A DNA stretch of 34,678 nt, from positions 1-34,678 of the forward strand of contig JAJONO010000048.1 in assembly GCA_021323535.1 (NCBI GenBank), read 5' to 3'. The notes under the pieces were generated by a model. It worked only from the letters and a program-made list of their open reading frames with translations, was not told the origin of the DNA and did no database searches. The translations under genes were made by a program, and so were the position numbers. Source of the stretch: Bacteroidota bacterium (GTDB lineage: Bacteria > Bacteroidota > Bacteroidia > B-17B0 > Aurantibacillaceae). This document shows positions 6,408-14,513 of the stretch, piece by piece; position 1 is the stretch's first letter, and each line of letters opens with the position of its first letter.

Positions 6408-6593
6408 CAGGAATACAAAATCGGTATAGAGTCTGTAAAAGTAGCAGCCTGCACTAATGCTCAGGTTAATATTTCGGGAAGCTTAAGTGGAAACAGCACC
6501 CAGCTATCGGCAAGTCCGAATGTTGGAGGATGGGCCCAGATGTATCAAAACGTAGAAAATGGAATTATTAACTGGATGTCAAGAGGATATTAA
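6408..6593 (+). pseudogene. 3' remnant of an unidentified coding gene
   Basis: About 61 codons without a start codon, ending in TAA at 6591-6593. The reading frame gives a protein-like text (QEYKIGIESVKVAAC, then NVGGWAQMYQNVENGI, then INWMSRGY and stop), while other frames have stops. The 5' part is replaced by the terminator/hairpin repeat, so the gene seems to have been cut off by the rearrangement that made the tRNA-tail duplication. The family is not recognised. A chance open frame is possible but less likely given the low-complexity surroundings. Confidence 0.45.
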
Positions 6594-6612
6594 TTAAACA
6601 AAAGATTTTTGC

Positions 6613-6645
6613 CGGAAATCAACTGCTCATAACAGTTGGTTTCCG
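6613..6645. terminator. Stem-loop between remnant and methyltransferase gene
   Basis: A 13-bp stem (6613-6625 with 6633-6645, one G-T pair on the RNA) and a seven-base loop. It lies 20 bp after the remnant stop and 43 bp past the end of the minus-strand methyltransferase gene. There is no long T-run on either side (a run of A follows on the plus strand), so it may act as a weak bidirectional terminator. Confidence 0.4.
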
Positions 6646-6688
6646 TTCGCAGAAAAAAAAGAAATAAAACCTGTAAATCAGTTTTTTA

Positions 6689-7354
6689 TCAGTTCATCTT
6701 TTTTATAATAAACTGGATCTGAGCTAATGTATTCGGAAAAGTTGTCTGATCATATATGAATTTTTTTCTGTCAGACAGAAATTTATCCATGTTAGAAAAA
6801 TATTTCAGAACGAACGTATAAAATCCTTTCTGAATACGTGAAAAAAGATCTGTTTTTTCAAGATATACTCCCCTCTTCATTAAATCTCTTTTGTAATTAT
6901 GATCGTGAAGTTGAAGATCAATGAGAATACTATTTGGAAGAGTTTTTATAAGTTCGTTCACGTTTACTGAAACCGGGGACCAGCTTTTTTCATTTTTAAT
7001 TGTGTAGGTCGACTTATGATCGGCATTAAAGCGGCTTGGAAAGTGTCCCTGTTCATAAAGGTCTTCATCAGGAACAATAACGAAAAGATGCCCTCCGGGC
7101 TTTACCAGTTTCCACCACTCCAGGATGGCAATGTATGGATTTTTCATGTGTTCGAGGCAATGAGATGAAAAAACGAAATCAAATTCATCGTTCACATATT
7201 TTGTAATCTCATTAGCGTCGCCTTGTTCAACATCAAACCGTACAACGTCTTTAAAAACAGGATCGGGCCCGCAGCCAATATCAATACCTTTTCCTTTTAA
7301 AAAAGATCTGTGATGTTCGGCCCATATTTTCTTTGTTTTAGTTGTTTCGTACAT
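6689..7354 (-). CDS. Class I SAM-dependent methyltransferase
   Basis: 221 residues. Motif I, GIDIGCGPDP (23-32), is the SAM-binding glycine loop; VVRFDVEQGDANEI supplies the acidic motif II, FDFVFSSHCLEHMKNP (about 58-73) is the motif IV region with the usual HCLEH, and LVKPGGHLFVIVPDED is the motif V/VI region. The fold is Methyltransf_11-like. The substrate is not evident. The neighbouring, divergently transcribed glycosyltransferase suggests surface glycan or lipid modification, but a 61-bp divergent promoter region separates them. It is not obviously part of the peptide cluster. Confidence 0.85.
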   Translation of the reverse strand: MYETTKTKKIWAEHHRSFLKGKGIDIGCGPDPVFKDVVRFDVEQGDANEITKYVNDEFDFVFSSHCLEHMKNPYIAILEWWKLVKPGGHLFVIVPDEDLYEQGHFPSRFNADHKSTYTIKNEKSWSPVSVNVNELIKTLPNSILIDLQLHDHNYKRDLMKRGVYLEKTDLFSRIQKGFYTFVLKYFSNMDKFLSDRKKFIYDQTTFPNTLAQIQFIIKKMN

Positions 7355-7415
7355 AATTAATCATTAAAATTGTTTATCTGATGTAAACTTTTTACAGCTA
7401 AAGTATCAAAAAATT

Positions 7416-7661
7416 ATGCCCGGAGAAAACATTTCTAACATAAACGGAAATAATGATATGGTTCAGACGAAAACCGTTACTGAAATCAGACTCAGGATCC
7501 GCGAAATTGAAGATAAACTTCAAACAATAGAGGAGTTAAGTCAAAAAGAATTAAAGAAACCATTTTTCAGAAGAGATTATTATACGTTTCATTTTATAAA
7601 TCTCGAACGTAAATCATACACGCGAAGCCTAAATGAACTTAAATGGGTGCTAAATGAGTAA
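7416..7661 (+). CDS. Small coiled-coil protein coupled to glycosyltransferase
   Basis: 81 residues; the middle (VTEIRLRIREIEDKLQTIEELSQKELKK, in two heptad-rich pieces) is a predicted coiled coil, followed by aromatic-rich FFRRDYYTFHFINLE. No family is recognised and there is no signal peptide. It overlaps the glycosyltransferase start by 8 bp, which suggests translational coupling. A start at the internal ATG coding MVQTK (residue 15) is also possible. Confidence 0.6.
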   Translation: MPGENISNINGNNDMVQTKTVTEIRLRIREIEDKLQTIEELSQKELKKPFFRRDYYTFHFINLERKSYTRSLNELKWVLNE

Positions 7662-8589
7662 AAAAATTATTATCGCCAGCTGGGGAGGGATCGGAGATGC
7701 TATGGTTATTACTCCAACCCTTAGAGCAATAAAAGAGCTTCACCCGAAACATAAATTAATTGTTTATTGCAATCCTAATCATTATCCGGTTTTTAAAAAT
7801 AATCCGCATATCGATTCTTTACGCGTGCTGGGACTTGGCACACTTCTGTTACGCCCCGGCGCATTTATATCGTGGATCAAGTATCTATATCCGAAAACTT
7901 TTATATCCTGGTTGTTAAAACCTTTTGGTCAGAAATATATATTAACCGCGTTTCAGCATATCCCATTAACGTGGGCCTATAAAAAAAGCGTTATTGAAAT
8001 TGTGCCCGAAATATTTGAAATAGAATTAAAGCATAAAAAAATAGAAATTTTTCTTAATGAGCAGGAAGATAGGAAGGCGCGTGAAGTATTTGCAGGATAT
8101 AAAAATCCTATCTTAATGCACATTCATTCGCGTTCGTCTTCCAATCATCACTGGGACATGGATAAATGGGCTGAGCTTGTGAAACAATTACCGGATTATA
8201 CTTTCATACAATGTGGCCATACAGATGAACCTTATGTGGAAGGAGCGGTTGACTGGAGAGGAAAAACGGAATTAAGAGATGCAATATGCATGCTTAAATA
8301 TGCTACTTCTTTTGTTGGAGTCGATTCCAGTTTTTCGCACGCCACTAATGCATTTGACTTGCCGGGCGTTGTACTGTTTGGGGACTCAACTCCTGTCATC
8401 TGGGGACATAACAATAATATCAATATTTATAAAGGAATTCCTTGTTCTCCGTGCTATTACGATCTTGGGACCAGACCATGCTTGTATTCCAATGAATGCA
8501 TGAAATTAATTACAGTTGAAGACGTGAAGGAAGCTGTTATTAAGCAGGTAAATGTATCGAACCAGCGAAAACAGATGAGCATGAATTAA
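7654..8589 (+). CDS. Family 9 glycosyltransferase (heptosyltransferase-like)
   Basis: 311 residues with the GT9 order: the N-terminal Rossmann segment KKIIIASWGGIGDAMVITPTLRAIKELHP (read in parts), the C-terminal donor-site segment SFVGVDSSFSHATNAFDLPGVVLFG (about 225-250) with the GVDSS and HxAxA-type signature, and CSPCYYDLGTRPCLY near the end. GT9 enzymes transfer heptose or related sugars from a nucleotide donor onto lipopolysaccharide core at the cytoplasmic membrane. The exact sugar is unknown. The gene converges with the OmpA-family gene with only 14 bp between stops. Confidence 0.85.
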   Translation: MSKKIIIASWGGIGDAMVITPTLRAIKELHPKHKLIVYCNPNHYPVFKNNPHIDSLRVLGLGTLLLRPGAFISWIKYLYPKTFISWLLKPFGQKYILTAFQHIPLTWAYKKSVIEIVPEIFEIELKHKKIEIFLNEQEDRKAREVFAGYKNPILMHIHSRSSSNHHWDMDKWAELVKQLPDYTFIQCGHTDEPYVEGAVDWRGKTELRDAICMLKYATSFVGVDSSFSHATNAFDLPGVVLFGDSTPVIWGHNNNINIYKGIPCSPCYYDLGTRPCLYSNECMKLITVEDVKEAVIKQVNVSNQRKQMSMN

Positions 8590-8603
8590 GCTCGTTCCCG
8601 TTA

Positions 8604-9737
8604 TTACTTTTTCTTTGAAAGTATAAATTCCACCCTCCGGTTTTGTTCACGACCCGACTCAGTGTCATTGGTTGAAATTGGATTTTTATCACCAAAACCT
8701 TCATGTGATAATCTTGCAGCATCGATGCCTTTCTGAACAAGGTAATCAAAAACGGCTTTGGCCCTGTTAAGGGACAAAGTGATATTGTCCTGCTTTTTCC
8801 CGACATTATCTGTGTAACCGTTAATTTTTATGAATGTTTCCGGATTTTCTTTTAACGTGTTCGCCAGTTTATCAAGCTCTGCAAATGATTGAGGCAACAA
8901 TTCAAATTTACCGGTCTCAAAAAAAATGTTCTTCAAAACAATAGGAACATCAATTACAACGGGTTTGGGTTTAGAAGTATCAACTTTTGTTTTTACTACC
9001 ACAGGTAATTCAGGTTTTGGTTCAAAATCTTCGGTGCCCTCTTCCACAACCGACACGTCGTCTATAAAATAATAAGCTTCATCACGCGGGCCTTTTATCG
9101 CTTTTGAAGGTCTGACTTTGCTGTATTTCACTTTTTTTCCATTATCAAAACAACCGATAATAAAATGAGTTTCGTTGCCACGCGCGGTAAAAGTCTGGCT
9201 TAATGTGACCCAGTTGACAGTATCGGCCCCTTCAGAACTTAACCTTACCTGGGGATTATATTTTAAGGGCCTTAAATTTTTATCTTTGATTTTCTTTTCC
9301 GAAAAATAAACATCCAGATATTTTAGTGAAAGCATAGAGCATTCTGCCAATGAAACGTTCACTGAAATCGTATATTTAACACCTTCTTCAAGTGGTTTTC
9401 TGAGAGTGCCCTGGATATACTCGCACAAGGCATCCTCTGGTCCGTTATTTGGTCTGATCGCAATAATTCCCATATACGAATTTCCTGTTCTCGGTAATTG
9501 CGGACCCCACCAGTGCAGGTCGGGAATAACCGAAGTTTTAAATTGCGCGCAGGCGTTGTTAAAATAATCAGGAGTTTGCTCGGAAGGTGCGCTCCAGTCG
9601 GTGCACAGTTCTATAGAGGAAATAGACCAACCCGAACAACGGTAATATTCAAAGCCCGGATTGAAAACAAGATTTTGAGAGTGCGATGCAAAAGCAGATA
9701 AAGCAAGACATAAAAAGATATTACGCATAGACTTCAT
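8604..9737 (-). CDS. OmpA-family outer-membrane/surface protein
   Basis: 377 residues from the ATG at 9737, which gives a signal peptide (MKSMRNIFLCLALSAFASHSQ); the frame is open further to a TTG at 9821 but that would bury the signal. The mature part opens with NLVFNPGFEYY and a beta-rich, cysteine-containing carbohydrate-binding-like domain (about 22-235), a proline-rich linker (PKPELPVVVKTKVDTSKPKP) and a C-terminal OmpA peptidoglycan-binding domain (about 265-377) with NGYTDNVGKKQDNITLSLNRA and GFGDKNPISTN...GREQNRRVEF. It should anchor to peptidoglycan at the outer membrane. Probably a general envelope protein unrelated to the peptide cluster, from which it is separated by a 222-bp divergent spacer. 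Confidence 0.85.
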   Translation of the reverse strand: MKSMRNIFLCLALSAFASHSQNLVFNPGFEYYRCSGWSISSIELCTDWSAPSEQTPDYFNNACAQFKTSVIPDLHWWGPQLPRTGNSYMGIIAIRPNNGPEDALCEYIQGTLRKPLEEGVKYTISVNVSLAECSMLSLKYLDVYFSEKKIKDKNLRPLKYNPQVRLSSEGADTVNWVTLSQTFTARGNETHFIIGCFDNGKKVKYSKVRPSKAIKGPRDEAYYFIDDVSVVEEGTEDFEPKPELPVVVKTKVDTSKPKPVVIDVPIVLKNIFFETGKFELLPQSFAELDKLANTLKENPETFIKINGYTDNVGKKQDNITLSLNRAKAVFDYLVQKGIDAARLSHEGFGDKNPISTNDTESGREQNRRVEFILSKKK

Positions 9738-9959
9738 TAGAATGTAACTTATTCCGAGGTGAATAGTTTTGTATAAATTCCTTCCATTATTGGTATTCCA
9801 AAAAATAAAGGCCTTGATCAAAATTACATTTAAAATTTTAAACTTCTTGACTGAAGATAAAAAAAAATAATTAATTTGGCAGACGAGCCAGTTTTATAAA
9901 TCGTATGGCATGTAACCAATTAATAATAAGTAATTATAAAAGCTAATTTACTTCGCTAT

Positions 9960-12386
9960 ATGATTTTAAGATTCACCCCGGTTTCAAAAAGAATAGTCAT
10001 TCTATTTCTTTTTTTTACCGTATTAAAGGGATGGTCGCAGCACCAGAAATTTTCACTCACGGGACGCGTTAAAGATGTGCATAATAAAAACATCGAAATT
10101 GGTAACGTCATCGTACTTTCTCTGAAAGACTCTTCATTAATCACTGGAAATCTTATTAATGATGGTGCATTCAGAATTGACGGATTAAAGGATTCACTGT
10201 TCCTGATTAAAATCTCTTCTTTGGGTTATAAAGATACAGTATGGCTGACAGCCCGGCCGAAGAACGATACGCTCCTGGTGTTGAATGATATTGTAATGAG
10301 GAATGGTATTGACCTCAGTGCGGTGGAAGTAATCGCCAAGATGCCTGTGATTGAGGATGACGGGGAAAAAGTGAAAGTCAATGTGGAAAATTCAATTCTT
10401 AGCTCAAGCGGTACCATTATGGATATTCTGAGGCAGACACCAAGGATCATGGTCGACAATAACGATAATGTTATTGTTCTAGGCAGAGGTCCAGCCATCA
10501 TTTATCTTGACGGACAACAAATAACATCAGTTGACGTTTTAAAAACTATTTCGTCTTCAGAAGTGAAGAACGTAGAAATAATTTCAAATCCGTCTTCGAA
10601 ATATGATGCGTCAGGAAGGGCCATCATCAATATTGTAACAAAGAAAAACAGCCTGATGGGATATAACGGAAATGTATTTCAGAATATTATTTACGGAAAA
10701 CATCTCCTGGGATATTCATCTGTAAGGCTTCAGGTCAGGAAACGCAAGTGGGGTGTGTCAGGGAGTTATGGATTTAATCCCGGAAAAATCTGGTCGTCCG
10801 ATACGTATGAGCGCAATTATGTAAAAAACACGAATGTAACCAACATGAACAACGAAATTTACAATGTTGTGGATCAGAAAAGCGTTAATTATTTTAGATT
10901 TGGCGCCAATTATTTCATTGATTCATCAAGTTCATTGAACTTCCAGTACGATGGATTTTATTCTAAAACAGAAGAACAAGTCACCAATTCCAACCTGATT
11001 TCCACCAATGATATATTTCAGTATGAATTAAAAACCAATACCCTGGGAAAACCTGTACTGTATAATAATTCTTTCAATCTTAATTATTCCAAAAAACTGG
11101 ATACTCTGGAAAGTGAATTTATGGCAACGGCTCAGTATTCGGGCTTCTCTGCCAACACAGTAGAATTGATTGAACAAAGTTACAAAACGATTAACTCATC
11201 GCTGAGTCAGAACAAAAGGAATAATTCAGGGAGTGATATCAGTTTATTTACCGCACAAGTGTCGCTCGATAAGTCATTTAGCAGGAAATGGAAACTTGAA
11301 ACGGGTATAAAGAATGCGTATGTTTACAAAACAAGCCTGATTCGCTTCGAAAATTACAGCGGTGGCCAGTGGATCTCAGACTCGTCATATCTTAACGGTT
11401 TTAAGTATGATGAAAATATTCTGGCAGGTTATGTTCAGGCAAGATACAAAGGAAAAAAATGGAATGCGCGATTAGGAGTGCGCGGAGAATTTACCCAGGC
11501 CAACGGTTATTCGGAAACACTGCAAAAAACAATTATTAGCAGAGAATATTTTAATTTATTTCCAAGTGGTTTCATAAGTTATGAATTTGCAGATAATTTT
11601 TTATCAGCTCTTACGTATTCAAGAAGAATTATCCGCCCTGTTTACCAGGATATGGACCCTTTCATTAACTTCATTGACTCTTTGTCTTCGTTCAGAGGAA
11701 ATCCTTATTTATTGCCCGAATACACCAACTCACTCGAATGGTCGCTTACTTATTTTAAACAGGTGTCTTTAAGTGTAGGCTATGCAAGAACTGATGGAGC
11801 TATTAAACTGGTAGTTGACCGGCTAAATGATGGTACTGATGCCTTTGTAGCTATGAAAAAGAACCTGAATAACAGCGAACTCTATTCATTCGCACTTAAT
11901 TTGCCTTTTGAAACATCATGGTGGACCACCTACAATTCGGCGGGATACTACATTGGCTCTTATTCTTACAGCAGCTCAAGCGCGTTTATCAATAATAAAA
12001 AACCGAATTTTTATTTTTATACTTACCATGATTTTCGTGTAAAAAAACTATTTTCATTCGGGGCAACGTTTACTTATAATTCAGGAGGAGTGGATGGAAT
12101 ATTTATGTCGAATCGCTTTTATGTATTATCTGCAAACATAAAAAAGAAATTCTTCAATGATAAACTGGTTGTGAGATTTATAGCCAATGACATATTAAGC
12201 TCGGGAATACCATCTGGCAAAAGTAACGTGCAGGGATATGACATCAGTTATCTTTCAAGAGTTAATTCTCACTATTATTTACTTTCTTTAAATTATAAAT
12301 TCGGTAAACTAAAAACACAGGAAGCTAAAGATAAATCGATCAATTCGGAAGAATACGACAGAATTAAAATGAATAAAAAAGGCTAA
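9960..12386 (+). CDS. TonB-receptor-like outer-membrane beta-barrel protein
   Basis: 808 residues. Signal peptide 1-26 (RIVILFLFFTVLKGWSQ), a carboxypeptidase-regulatory-like beta domain (about 32-115, FSLTGRVKDVHNKNIEIGNV), a plug-like region (115-230, with SSSGTIMDILRQTPRIMVDNN in two halves and YLDGQQITSVDVLKTISSSEVKNVEIISNPSSKYDASG in pieces), then a large beta-barrel to the end. This is the 'outer membrane beta-barrel family / TonB-dependent receptor' type common in Bacteroidota. No clear TonB box is seen. Only 14 bp separate it from the carbamoyltransferase gene, so it heads the cluster operon. It might take up or release the peptide or give self-protection; this is inference. Confidence 0.8.
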   Translation: MILRFTPVSKRIVILFLFFTVLKGWSQHQKFSLTGRVKDVHNKNIEIGNVIVLSLKDSSLITGNLINDGAFRIDGLKDSLFLIKISSLGYKDTVWLTARPKNDTLLVLNDIVMRNGIDLSAVEVIAKMPVIEDDGEKVKVNVENSILSSSGTIMDILRQTPRIMVDNNDNVIVLGRGPAIIYLDGQQITSVDVLKTISSSEVKNVEIISNPSSKYDASGRAIINIVTKKNSLMGYNGNVFQNIIYGKHLLGYSSVRLQVRKRKWGVSGSYGFNPGKIWSSDTYERNYVKNTNVTNMNNEIYNVVDQKSVNYFRFGANYFIDSSSSLNFQYDGFYSKTEEQVTNSNLISTNDIFQYELKTNTLGKPVLYNNSFNLNYSKKLDTLESEFMATAQYSGFSANTVELIEQSYKTINSSLSQNKRNNSGSDISLFTAQVSLDKSFSRKWKLETGIKNAYVYKTSLIRFENYSGGQWISDSSYLNGFKYDENILAGYVQARYKGKKWNARLGVRGEFTQANGYSETLQKTIISREYFNLFPSGFISYEFADNFLSALTYSRRIIRPVYQDMDPFINFIDSLSSFRGNPYLLPEYTNSLEWSLTYFKQVSLSVGYARTDGAIKLVVDRLNDGTDAFVAMKKNLNNSELYSFALNLPFETSWWTTYNSAGYYIGSYSYSSSSAFINNKKPNFYFYTYHDFRVKKLFSFGATFTYNSGGVDGIFMSNRFYVLSANIKKKFFNDKLVVRFIANDILSSGIPSGKSNVQGYDISYLSRVNSHYYLLSLNYKFGKLKTQEAKDKSINSEEYDRIKMNKKG

Positions 12387-12400
12387 TAAAGATATTTAAA

Positions 12401-14485
12401 ATGAATAAGAAAAAATCTATTTACGTTTTGGGAACCGGTTTATCTCACGATGGTTCGGCTTGTTTGCTAAAGGATGGGAAAATTGTATATGCCATCGAAA
12501 AGGAACGCGTAACGCGTGTTAAACATGACGGTTTTAACGACAGGGACGCTGTCGACTACTGCCTTAAGGCAGAAGGAATAACACTTAATGATCTGGATCT
12601 GATCGTGCAAAATGCGAATTTTGGCGCTTTTAAATTTGGCAACGATTACTTTTTCGGCGATCGTCTTTTTAAAGATGACCTTAAAGTGCCTGTTGTTACA
12701 ATATCGCATCATCTTGCGCATGCCTATAATGCAATAGGAACATCGCCTTTTAATGACACTGATGTGTTGATCCTGGATGGTTGTGGAAGTCCTGCCGATG
12801 AATGCATGGACCTTTCCAGCGGAGTTATATTACCTGAAAATACCGATTCGGAAATAAAATACCTGTATTGCGAAAAGGATAGTTTTTATTCCTATGACGG
12901 TAAAACCTACAAATCTGTTTATAAGGATTTTTCACCGATGGGCATGGGAGGAAAACATTATCCTATGCATCCTCCTACAACCTTACATTCCATCGGAGGT
13001 GTTTACAGCGCAATCAGCGGATATTGTTTCGGGAATCTCGGCGATGAAGGCAAACTCATGGGATTGGCACCTTTTGGAGATCCCACAACATATAATAAAG
13101 AAATATTCAGTTTACGGGATGGTCGTGTGTTTGTGAATTACGATTGGATGACAGACTTCAGGAAACCCGCCCGAACTTATGGTGAATTTAAAAAAGACTT
13201 CCAGTATTATGCGAATATTGCCGCATGGTGCCAGAAAGAAGTTGAAAGAGCAGTTTTATATGTGATCAATTCACGCGCGCCGTTAACAAAGTCAGAAAAC
13301 CTCTCGTACTCCGGAGGTGTGGCGTTAAACGCGGTGGCCAATGCCCGCATTCTAAAAGAAACTCCGTATAAAAATGTATACATGACACCTGCCGCCGGCG
13401 ACAATGGTCTGGCTATTGGTTGCGCCTATTACGGCTGGCTCGAAGTGCTTAAAAAAGAGAGAGTGATGCACAATGGAAATTCATGTTTCGGAAAAACATA
13501 TACCAATGAGGAAATAAGGGAAGAGATTGACATGTTCTATCTCCCTCATGACGAATCAAAAAGAAAAGCAGTTGCCGAATTTTTTGACAGCGTTCCTAGT
13601 TTCCTTAATAAAGAAAAATCAGCCGAAGAAAAAACCAAATGTATTGTTCAGTTCAATGTAAAAGATGCCGGAGTATTTGCTTTAAGTATCAACGGCGATA
13701 AATTTTCGTCGGCGCGGGAATATATTGGTGTACCCGACAGCATTGTGAATACTAGCTCGCAGATCATCTTAAATACTTCCCGTAACATGTCGGCTCTTTA
13801 TGACTCGGTAAATAAAAAACAAACAAAAATAGAAGGAAGTCTCTCAGTTCTTGATGACCTTATCATGGAAGAAAAAGCGGTTGAGCAACTGGGAATACTC
13901 AATAAAAAAGTTCATCAGAATAAAAAGAAACTGGATTATGTTAAATCTGAAAATGTGATCCAGGAAACTGCAAAACTTTTGGCCGATGGAAAAGTGATCG
14001 GGTGGTTTAACGGGGGAAGCGAGTTTGGTCCCCGTGCACTCGGGCACCGTAGTATTCTTGCTGATCCTAGAAAAAAAGACATTCAAAAATTTATTAACGC
14101 CAGGGTAAAATTCAGGGAAGATTTCAGGCCATTTGCACCTTCAGTAATTAAAGAAGATGTGAGCAATTATTTTGAATTCGAAGGCGATAGCCCTTACATG
14201 ATACTTGTAGCGCAGGTAAAACCCGAGTGGAAAGATAAAATACCGGGAGTGGTCCATAAAAACAACTCGTCAAGAATTCAGACTGTAACACCGGAATGGA
14301 ATGAGAAATATTATGAACTTTTAAAAGAGTTTAAAAAACATACCGGAATATCAGTGTTATTGAACACATCCTTCAATAAAAAAGGAATGCCTATTGTTGA
14401 AACGCCACTGGACGCACTTTCCTTCTTTTATGAATGTGAACTGGATGCTCTTGTTATGGGCGATTATATTATTCGTAAGCCCTGA
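12401..14485 (+). CDS. NodU/TobZ-family carbamoyltransferase with insert
   Basis: 694 residues. The N-terminal domain starts with YVLGTGLSHDGSACLLKDGKIVYAIEKERVTRVKHDG (in parts) and carries the metal site HHLAH (H103, H107), D126 (LDGCG) and D334 (AAGDNG). The C-terminal YrdC-like domain has GWFNGGSEFGPRALGHRSI (read in two parts, 534-552) and VLLNTSFNKKGMPI. Known: these enzymes make carbamoyl-AMP from carbamoyl phosphate and ATP and pass it to a hydroxyl, as in tobramycin and cephamycin biosynthesis. Typical members are about 570-600 residues; here roughly 130 extra residues (about 382-515) with coiled-coil character sit between the domains. It is placed between barrel and asparagine synthetase in one operon, so it likely carbamoylates the peptide or a precursor. 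Confidence 0.9.
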   Translation: MNKKKSIYVLGTGLSHDGSACLLKDGKIVYAIEKERVTRVKHDGFNDRDAVDYCLKAEGITLNDLDLIVQNANFGAFKFGNDYFFGDRLFKDDLKVPVVTISHHLAHAYNAIGTSPFNDTDVLILDGCGSPADECMDLSSGVILPENTDSEIKYLYCEKDSFYSYDGKTYKSVYKDFSPMGMGGKHYPMHPPTTLHSIGGVYSAISGYCFGNLGDEGKLMGLAPFGDPTTYNKEIFSLRDGRVFVNYDWMTDFRKPARTYGEFKKDFQYYANIAAWCQKEVERAVLYVINSRAPLTKSENLSYSGGVALNAVANARILKETPYKNVYMTPAAGDNGLAIGCAYYGWLEVLKKERVMHNGNSCFGKTYTNEEIREEIDMFYLPHDESKRKAVAEFFDSVPSFLNKEKSAEEKTKCIVQFNVKDAGVFALSINGDKFSSAREYIGVPDSIVNTSSQIILNTSRNMSALYDSVNKKQTKIEGSLSVLDDLIMEEKAVEQLGILNKKVHQNKKKLDYVKSENVIQETAKLLADGKVIGWFNGGSEFGPRALGHRSILADPRKKDIQKFINARVKFREDFRPFAPSVIKEDVSNYFEFEGDSPYMILVAQVKPEWKDKIPGVVHKNNSSRIQTVTPEWNEKYYELLKEFKKHTGISVLLNTSFNKKGMPIVETPLDALSFFYECELDALVMGDYIIRKP

Positions 14486-14513
14486 TCCGTAAACCCATCT
14501 GAATTTATAGTTT

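Noticed and set aside
9738-9821. Upstream TTG start for the OmpA-family gene
   Set aside because: It would place 28 residues before a good signal peptide.
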